The notes beneath the pieces were generated by a model that saw only the letters and a program-made list of their open reading frames with translations, was not told where the DNA came from and did not search any database. 64,000 nucleotides of DNA from Diplonema papillatum (taxonomy: Eukaryota; Euglenozoa; Diplonemea; Diplonemida; Diplonemidae), in NCBI GenBank assembly GCA_030068145.1, contig JAPJBO010000533.1:62001-126000 (forward strand), in the 5' to 3' direction. Below, one piece after another: positions 58,460 to 64,000 of this stretch (position 1 is the stretch's first letter; every line of letters begins with the position of its first letter). The position numbers and the translations under genes were made by a program.

Positions 58460-61400
58460 CTCCCCTCCCAGATGGCGTCCTGGGAGGGAAAAATCGAGAA
58501 GTTCGAGTCGCTAGCTTTAGCGTCATCGACGAGAAAACAGCGTCTGTCGATGGAGGGGACCTTGGAGAAGTTCACACAAGCTGCAGGGCTTCGAGCAGCA
58601 CCGGCATCCCTCCGGATCAAGGCATTCGCGGCTGCAATGCTCGACGGAATGAGCGGGGCCCAGCTCGCCCGCTACACGGCGCGGGAGGCCGGCAGACGGG
58701 GCCGCCCGAGGACCGGGAAAATGCGCACGGTGTCGGTGGAGCAATACGTCAGCGTGTTGGGCTCAAGATGGGGTGTTCCAGCGGCCGACCTGGCGAAGAC
58801 GAAAAGGGCGATCTTGAAGCGACGTCTGGAAAGAAGGGAGACGCCGAGCCACGCGGTCCCGCTGAGTTTCGAGGAGGCACAGACGATCATAGGCGTCGTA
58901 TCGGGAGACGAGGAGCTCGCGGCTGCGGCGACGCTCCTATGGAGCTGTGCGTTACGGATGGCAGACCTGACCGCTCTGAGGTCCGGAGACGTAACGATGC
59001 AGGCCCCTGGTATAGTTCGCATTGCTTGGTGGACCTCGAAAGAGGCAAGCCTTCGCCTGCACGAATCAGAAGTGTCCTACAGGCTCCCACTGAATATGGC
59101 GTCGAAAGTGAGAAGCTGGCTGGCGCGCCGTGGGACGTTCGGCAAGACGACCGCACAGACCCTGCTGCGTATAGCGAGAAACGTTGCGCCGGCTTGCTCT
59201 GGGCACAGCTGGAAGAGAGGCGCGCTACAGCACCTGGCAAGGGGCGGTGCCGACTGGGAGGAGCTTCTGCTCCTTGCGAGGCACACATCGGTGACAACAC
59301 TGCGGCGGTACCTTTGGGGATGCGTGACCCCAGACCACCGACGGACCGAAAGACTGTCTGCGCACCTGCACGCGCCAGTGAGGTAGCTTGTCCCGCAGGG
59401 CGACCGTCTCAGCAACGGTGTTTTTTACCAGACGGAATTCGCTCTGCAGAGCAACCGCTTCCGCAAAGGCACTCTCCAGTTCAAGAGAACGTCCGCTCCG
59501 CAGAGCGACCGCTTCCGCAGGGGTACTCCCCAGTTCAAGAGAAAAACCGCTCCGCAGAGCAACGGCTTCCGCAGAAGCACTTTCCAGTTCAAGAGAGAAT
59601 CCGCTCCGCAGAGCGACCGCCTCCGCAGAGGCACTCTCCAGCTCAAGAGAAAATCCGCTCCGCAGAGCGACCGTTTCCGCAGGGGCACTCCCCAGTTCAA
59701 GAGGAAAACCGCTCCGCAGAGCAACTGCTTCCGCAGAAGCACTTTCCAGTTCCAGAGGAAATCCGCTCCGCAGAGCAACCGTCTCCGCAGAGGCACATTC
59801 CAGAGGGAATCCGCTCCGCAGAGCAAACATCTCCGCAGAGACACTTCGCAGAACCGCCTCCGCAGAGGCGCCCTTTTTCGGAGGGAAGCCGCTCCGCAGA
59901 GCAACTACCTCCGCAGAGGAACATAGAACAACCGCCGCCGCAGACGCCCCCCTTCCCAGAGGGAAGCCGCTCCGCAGAGCACCCGCCTCCGCAGAGGCAC
60001 CCGCTCCTGCAGGGAGTGCTCGACAAAGAGCAGCGTAGGCACCTTTGGCAAGGTGGAGCCCGCTCCGCAGAGCAGCCGCCACTACGAGGGAACCCCGCTT
60101 TGAAGGGAACGCGCTCCGGGCGAAGCATAAGTTGCTCCCTCATGGAAGCCCTCCACGTAGCTAGTCCACGGGACGACACCGCGCTGAAAGTCAAAGGTAC
60201 ACCAAAGGTTAGTACTTTCTGTCCGTGGTACGCCAGCAATCTGGCCGTGTTCCATCCCCTCAAGGAGTGGAATGAAGAGTTTCACCCGGACGCCAGAAAG
60301 GTAACACTAAAAGTGCTTGCCTGGGCAGAAGCCGCTATGCAGGGCGAGCTCGGTGAGAAATCGGAAGAGGAGTACGACAGAAAGGAGCGCGTCGAGAGCT
60401 TCGTCGTCGAGGCACGGCCCGATGTTAAAGCGAAGGTCCGGTCATCTGAAGCAGTTCTGGGCGCGCTGTCTACGCGCTCATACATGAGGTCTCTGCCAAG
60501 GCCGATTCTCCAGACGGCCGACGGACCTCTGGACACTTTGCCAAACACGAGGGCAAACTATGCAGTGATCGAGCAAGGTCTGACCGACACAGAGGCGTTC
60601 ACGTTGCGGCAATGCACACAGGAACTGCTGTTGACCACCACGGAGAGGTATCAGGCGCTACCCAGCCTGGATATAACGCAAGGCGACCTCAGCGCGATGC
60701 TGAAGTGCGGCATCGTGCGACTTGCAGAGCGAAGGCCGAGGATCACGCTACGAGTTTTTAAAGTGGCGAAAAAGGGCAAGAGCGAGACTCGACTGCTGAT
60801 TGACGGTCGGCCCTTCGACCTGCGCACTGCACGGGTGCTATCGCCAAAGACCCCGTCGCTTAGGGACATAGAGTCATTTGTACTAGAGTTCTCTTTCTTC
60901 ATGGTTCTGGACTTATTGGGATATTTTTATCAGTTACCAGTGTCACAGGCCCTATCCGAGTCTCTCGGTTTCAGGGCAAGGGGTGGCGAGTACTATGTAT
61001 TCACTGTCGCGGTGCCAGGTATATCCCGCGCCCCCACTGCTGCGCAGCTGTCAACCCTTGGGGTTAGGCGTCTTGCCGGTGTTTCAGACAGTAGTCTCGC
61101 GGTATACGACGATATTGGGCTGGGCGGTTCGACCGAAGAGGATGTGCGTGAAAAAGAGAAGCGGCTGAGAAAAGCCATTGCAGATGCGAATATCCAGATA
61201 AGGGAGGATAAGGTGACTATCCCATCTTCGACAGGAGTCTTTGACGGAGTCCAGCTAAATCTCGAAGAGAAGACGCTCGCTGTCCCGCGTCAGTGGGCAG
61301 ATGCTGTGGCAGGTCAAGAAACGCCAGGAAAGATCACTTCGTTCAGGGGTCTGGCCCAATTCATTGGTTGCCTGCGGTGGGCCCTTTATATAATGAGAAG

Positions 61401-61968
61401 TCCGGCGGCTGCGTATCCAAGGCTGCTCAGAGCCAACAGGCAGATAAGTCGAAGGTGCATAACCAACAAGGACTGGGACACTCTGGTCGCGCCCTCGCAG
61501 AAGCTGCTGGAGGAGGTCAACGCGGGGAAAAAGTGGCTTCGCGAATGCAATCCACGCCAAGTCGGTCACCCCACAAGAGATTTGCATATCTGGGCGGATG
61601 CTTCCGATGAGGGAGGCGCCTTCGCGGTGCTGGACCCAACGAGGGGCGTGGTTCTCGTTCGAGAGCGGTGGACTTGGGCAGATAAACTGACGCAGCTGGC
61701 CCCGCCAACGCCCATACGGCGCCGAGAACTCGTATCAGCGGCTATCGGTCTGCGCGTCGCGAGAGAGATTTCGGTCGGTTGGGTGAGGATGGAGGCTTTC
61801 CATGACAATAGCACCGCAGAAAGCCGGTGCAGGAAGCTGGCGTCCCCCCACTTGGCCGAGAACCATCTCCTTGTCGGACTGTGCGCGCATCTGCAGAAGG
61901 CGGACGTCCGAACACACCTCGTGCCGAGTCAGAACATGGTGGCAGACATGGACACAAGGAGTTTGTAA
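58456..61968 (+). CDS. reverse transcriptase-RNase H polyprotein
   Basis: The frame is open for 1,170 codons. Its first 310 codons overlap the recombinase gene and may not be translated. Codons about 328-545 are a 20-residue tandem repeat (RSAEQPLPQRHSPVQE type). RT starts near codon 580. Motif A is MVLDLLGYFYQLPVS (about 816), motif B region is FTVAVPGISRAPTAAQ, and motif C is LAVYDDIGLGGS (YDD, about 882). The connection includes ITSFRGLAQFIGCLRWALYI. RNase H has IWADASDEGGAFAVL (about 1045), RRRELVSAAIGL and FHDNSTAESRC, supplying the Asp-Glu-Asp set, then LVPSQNMVADMDTRSL at the end. It copies the element RNA to DNA. Initiation could use the ATGA at the gag stop. Confidence 0.88.
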   Translation: MTPLPDGVLGGKNREVRVASFSVIDEKTASVDGGDLGEVHTSCRASSSTGIPPDQGIRGCNARRNERGPARPLHGAGGRQTGPPEDRENAHGVGGAIRQRVGLKMGCSSGRPGEDEKGDLEATSGKKGDAEPRGPAEFRGGTDDHRRRIGRRGARGCGDAPMELCVTDGRPDRSEVRRRNDAGPWYSSHCLVDLERGKPSPARIRSVLQAPTEYGVESEKLAGAPWDVRQDDRTDPAAYSEKRCAGLLWAQLEERRATAPGKGRCRLGGASAPCEAHIGDNTAAVPLGMRDPRPPTDRKTVCAPARASEVACPAGRPSQQRCFLPDGIRSAEQPLPQRHSPVQENVRSAERPLPQGYSPVQEKNRSAEQRLPQKHFPVQERIRSAERPPPQRHSPAQEKIRSAERPFPQGHSPVQEENRSAEQLLPQKHFPVPEEIRSAEQPSPQRHIPEGIRSAEQTSPQRHFAEPPPQRRPFSEGSRSAEQLPPQRNIEQPPPQTPPFPEGSRSAEHPPPQRHPLLQGVLDKEQRRHLWQGGARSAEQPPLRGNPALKGTRSGRSISCSLMEALHVASPRDDTALKVKGTPKVSTFCPWYASNLAVFHPLKEWNEEFHPDARKVTLKVLAWAEAAMQGELGEKSEEEYDRKERVESFVVEARPDVKAKVRSSEAVLGALSTRSYMRSLPRPILQTADGPLDTLPNTRANYAVIEQGLTDTEAFTLRQCTQELLLTTTERYQALPSLDITQGDLSAMLKCGIVRLAERRPRITLRVFKVAKKGKSETRLLIDGRPFDLRTARVLSPKTPSLRDIESFVLEFSFFMVLDLLGYFYQLPVSQALSESLGFRARGGEYYVFTVAVPGISRAPTAAQLSTLGVRRLAGVSDSSLAVYDDIGLGGSTEEDVREKEKRLRKAIADANIQIREDKVTIPSSTGVFDGVQLNLEEKTLAVPRQWADAVAGQETPGKITSFRGLAQFIGCLRWALYIMRSPAAAYPRLLRANRQISRRCITNKDWDTLVAPSQKLLEEVNAGKKWLRECNPRQVGHPTRDLHIWADASDEGGAFAVLDPTRGVVLVRERWTWADKLTQLAPPTPIRRRELVSAAIGLRVAREISVGWVRMEAFHDNSTAESRCRKLASPHLAENHLLVGLCAHLQKADVRTHLVPSQNMVADMDTRSL
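58472..59386 (+). CDS. retrotransposon tyrosine recombinase
   Basis: This 304-residue enzyme would join circular retrotransposon DNA to the chromosome. The N-terminal core-binding domain spans about residues 1-105 (ESLALASSTRKQRLSMEGTL, VEQYVSVLGSRWGVPAADL). The catalytic domain has the first-Arg box LLWSCALRMADLTALRSGDV (about residues 158-178). The second box is SGHSWKRGALQHLARGGADW, and the end ARHTSVTTLRRYLWG carries the His and the nucleophilic Tyr. It starts 13 bp after the gag stop and lies wholly inside the longer RT frame in another phase, a long overlap of the kind reported for DIRS-group elements. No overlap-specific signal was identified. Confidence 0.85.
   Translation: MASWEGKIEKFESLALASSTRKQRLSMEGTLEKFTQAAGLRAAPASLRIKAFAAAMLDGMSGAQLARYTAREAGRRGRPRTGKMRTVSVEQYVSVLGSRWGVPAADLAKTKRAILKRRLERRETPSHAVPLSFEEAQTIIGVVSGDEELAAAATLLWSCALRMADLTALRSGDVTMQAPGIVRIAWWTSKEASLRLHESEVSYRLPLNMASKVRSWLARRGTFGKTTAQTLLRIARNVAPACSGHSWKRGALQHLARGGADWEELLLLARHTSVTTLRRYLWGCVTPDHRRTERLSAHLHAPVR
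59437..60085 (+). repeat. 60-bp in-frame tandem repeat
   Basis: About ten units of cgctccgcagagcaaccgct plus tccgcag..cactccccagttcaagagaa, shortening toward the right. Unit length is a multiple of three, so the RT frame is preserved. Confidence 0.88.
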
Positions 61969-62005
61969 GCGGAGAGAAGAGAGGGGGGGGGCTTTGTTCT
62001 TAATA

Positions 62006-62305
62006 CGGTTGGATTTCCTTCCGCGTGATTGGCACACGGAAGAGGGTACCCCGCAGAAGTGTTTCCTCCTGCGAGTCAACGGGCCCTCTGTTCCATAGCG
62101 GGAAGAATTCAATCGACCGGCCCCCCTCGCAACCTCGCAAGGACAGGAGCAAGGTGGTCCTGTGTTTCTCCACGGGACCCCGACGCTCGCTGCGTCGTAA
62201 TAAAAACCCAAACGAAGAATCGTCTCTTCCTCCTCCTATCCAACGTCTTCCTTCAACGTCTCATTGTACTGCCGGCGGAAAAAATCAAAGGGATGGGAAA
62301 TAAGA
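62006..62305 (+). repeat. split direct repeat B1
   Basis: cggttggatttccttccgcg...gggatgggaaataaga. Identical to B2. Confidence 0.92.
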
Positions 62306-62441
62306 TCGGTGAGAAAAAACACGCAGTCTTTTTTCGCTTGGTCTTATTCTCCCAACAATATAGGTGAACACCCAAACACACACCTTCTCCCTTTCCGATT
62401 TTTTGCGCCACTGACCCGCAGGTCAGAAAAAATTTCAAAGT
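62306..62441 (+). repeat. split direct repeat A2
   Basis: Copy of A1, directly joined to B1. The B1/A2 joint represents the fused ends of the circular form. Confidence 0.92.
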
Positions 62442-62503
62442 TCCCTCCCACCCGTCCCTTGGAAAGGGTTCGCACAGTTCGTATTCGAAAACCCTTGCTC
62501 CTC

Positions 62504-62803
62504 CGGTTGGATTTCCTTCCGCGTGATTGGCACACGGAAGAGGGTACCCCGCAGAAGTGTTTCCTCCTGCGAGTCAACGGGCCCTCTGTTCCATAGCGGG
62601 AAGAATTCAATCGACCGGCCCCCCTCGCAACCTCGCAAGGACAGGAGCAAGGTGGTCCTGTGTTTCTCCACGGGACCCCGACGCTCGCTGCGTCGTAATA
62701 AAAACCCAAACGAAGAATCGTCTCTTCCTCCTCCTATCCAACGTCTTCCTTCAACGTCTCATTGTACTGCCGGCGGAAAAAATCAAAGGGATGGGAAATA
62801 AGA
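62504..62803 (+). repeat. split direct repeat B2 (right end)
   Basis: Copy of B1 separated from A2 by 62 bp. The element ends at ataaga (62803). Confidence 0.92.
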
Positions 62804-62920
62804 GAACAACATACCACGCTGGACATGTCAGTACAAAAAAGAAAGTTGGCAGCGTTGGAACCTGCCATGTAAAGATACAAAACAGGTCCTTCGCACACAC
62901 AAAAGACACGTGCTAAAAAT

Positions 62921-63681
62921 ATGTCCGTTCTGAGAAGCGACTTCGACGGGGGCTCCTTCGACTGGTCTTCGATCCAGACAAAGGTGACAATGCCCCCGGG
63001 AATTATCCGAGCTGAGGAAGACGGCGCTTGCATTTTCCCGATGTGCTCAAAGAGCCATGCCGGGGAAGGGCTGACCCACTGCTTCAGATGCGGCCTCACG
63101 GCGATCGCGTAATGCCTGAAGGCAAACCTGGGGTGCAAGAGCACTGCCCAGGGCTTCGTGGACCGAATGGGGGAAGACGAATGGGTCTGCCCGGTCTGTA
63201 CGTGGCTTCTGCAGCGGGGTCAGAAGTGGGAGGACGATCGGGAGATGGAAGGCGTGGATGCAGTACTCGAGAGCCGTCCGAACCCGGCTCGAACATCGCC
63301 GACGTCGACGTCGACGAATTGCTCGAACAAACACCACCAGGGCCCTTAAAGGCGCTCGTAGAACATCTTCTTGCCCAAACCAAAACCCAAGAGGGAATTG
63401 GAGAGTTTGACATACGAATGGCAAACTCGTGGGTACCGAAGGTTGCAACCGCTAGCCAGAAGAGTCAGATGATGACCGAAGTGCGCTACCGATACGGGCC
63501 CATTGAAGAAGACTTCAAGGCCAGTGTACCTGCGTACGTGCACGAGACCCGTGTCCTGTTTTCTGTCTTGGACAGACTCTTCCCTGTGCCGAAGGACTCG
63601 AGACACGTGCTCAACGACGCCTTTTCTTTTTTTCGAGGTTTCGCAAAAAATCGGGCGCGCGCGAGCGCGAGCCAAAAATAA
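62921..63681 (+). pseudogene. broken ORF with zinc-binding Cys pairs, related to the 28.2-kb fragment
   Basis: It begins MSVLRSDFDGGSFDWSSIQT, then a Cys/His cluster ACIFPMCSKSHAGEGLTHCF plus RCG, and after it CLKANLGCKSTAQGFVDRMG and EDEWVCPVCTWLL. This gives four Cys pairs of a probable zinc-binding domain. Another frame continues with VDVDELLEQTPPGPLKALVE, HLLAQTKTQEGIGEF, MTEVRYRYGPIEEDFKASVP and LFSVLDRLFPVPKDSRHVLN. The parts are not in one frame, so the gene is broken or spliced. The TPPGxLxxxxxHLLAQT motif also occurs at 28.2 kb. The function is unknown. It starts about 120 bp beyond the retrotransposon's right end but has no sequence link to it. Confidence 0.5.
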
Positions 63682-64000
63682 AAAATAGTCAGCCCTAAGG
63701 GGCATTTTTTCCTGAGCGGGCCACCAGCCCACCATTTATAGGGGGGGGGGTGGGGGACCCACCTTTTCCCCCCAGGAGGGTCCGGTTTTCCAGAATTCTG
63801 GAATCACTCCGGATTGGTGTTCTCCGCGAGTTTTTCAGAAGATTTTCAGATATCCCGCCAAAAAAACATGAAAAACAGGGGGGTGCGGGGGGCTACGCCC
63901 CCCGCCCAAACGGTACGGGTTTTCCCATTCACCTGTCGCGAAACATGTCGCCTCCCCAAAAACCTCAACCGGACCGGGTCGTAGCGCGCCGCCTGAGCAC
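63682..64000. other. non-coding, G-rich runs
   Basis: G runs lie at 63741-63757. No gene is seen up to the window end. Confidence 0.4.

Larger units (their letters stand above)
57355..62803 (+). mobile_element. DIRS/PAT-like tyrosine-recombinase retrotransposon, looks whole
   Basis: The ends form split direct repeats in the order A1 (57355-57490), coding body, B1 (62006-62305), A2 (62306-62441), B2 (62504-62803). A1 and A2 (136 bp) look identical, as do B1 and B2 (300 bp), so the insertion is young. This terminal layout is characteristic of PAT/Ngaro-type elements, which integrate a circular DNA with a tyrosine recombinase and make no target duplication. Three open frames follow one another on the plus strand: gag-like, recombinase, and RT-RNase H. 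No methylase or hydrolase domain was seen. The element looks whole. Confidence 0.88.

Noticed and set aside
58456-59385. A distinct protein encoded by the first 310 codons of the RT frame
   Set aside because: The recombinase in the other phase explains the sequence. The RT-phase product shows no recognisable pattern. Kept only as a possible overlap effect.

Overview
The window is nuclear DNA from a eukaryotic microbe. It carries an actin-nucleating formin (FH1-FH2), a J-domain protein fragment, a protein-kinase fragment and a probable exon with a splice donor, embedded in a large load of eukaryotic transposons, satellites and microsatellites. There is no operon structure and no bacterial signal. 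The mix of a tyrosine-recombinase retrotransposon, hAT elements, a LINE family and G/C homopolymer runs would fit a protist such as an alga or alveolate, but the species cannot be named from the sequence alone.

Layout. 0-1.1 kb: AT-rich DNA and a minus-strand coiled-coil ORF. 1.1-7 kb: a nest of about 210-bp TA-flanked MITEs in an 11-bp minisatellite, with a 5'-truncated hAT copy beside one MITE and a degenerate tyrosine-recombinase transposon inside another. 7-14.7 kb: mostly non-coding, with a helicase-like gene at 8.7-10.5 kb. 14.8-17.6 kb: formin gene, then a kinase fragment. 17.6-26.6 kb: dispersed repeats, a probable exon, a J-domain ORF, Pro/Arg-rich ORFs, a Gln-rich minus-strand ORF and a 31-bp minisatellite. 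26.7-27.8 kb: a block of about 180-bp satellite. 28-30 kb: fragments of LINE-like and unknown ORFs. 30.1-33.4 kb: a hAT transposon that looks whole, with an exact 8-bp target duplication. 33.6-52.2 kb: a higher-order tandem array of about 4.93-kb units, each made of satellite plus two 5'-truncated minus-strand LINE copies. 52.2-57.3 kb: non-coding DNA, a TTCC microsatellite and a 205-bp tandem repeat. 57.4-62.8 kb: a DIRS/PAT-like tyrosine-recombinase retrotransposon with split direct repeats. 62.9-63.7 kb: a broken zinc-binding ORF related to one at 28.2 kb.

The most interesting points are these. Two LINE copies sit at exactly the same nucleotide of a satellite variant, with an empty site of the same sequence nearby, so the LINE looks satellite-specific; the block was later amplified as a higher-order repeat. 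A tyrosine-recombinase element has short inverted ends. A retrotransposon has the order gag, recombinase, RT-RNase H. The formin's Gly-rich segment is an inverted copy of its own FH1-coding DNA. A helicase-like ORF has its Walker A motif downstream of motif VI.
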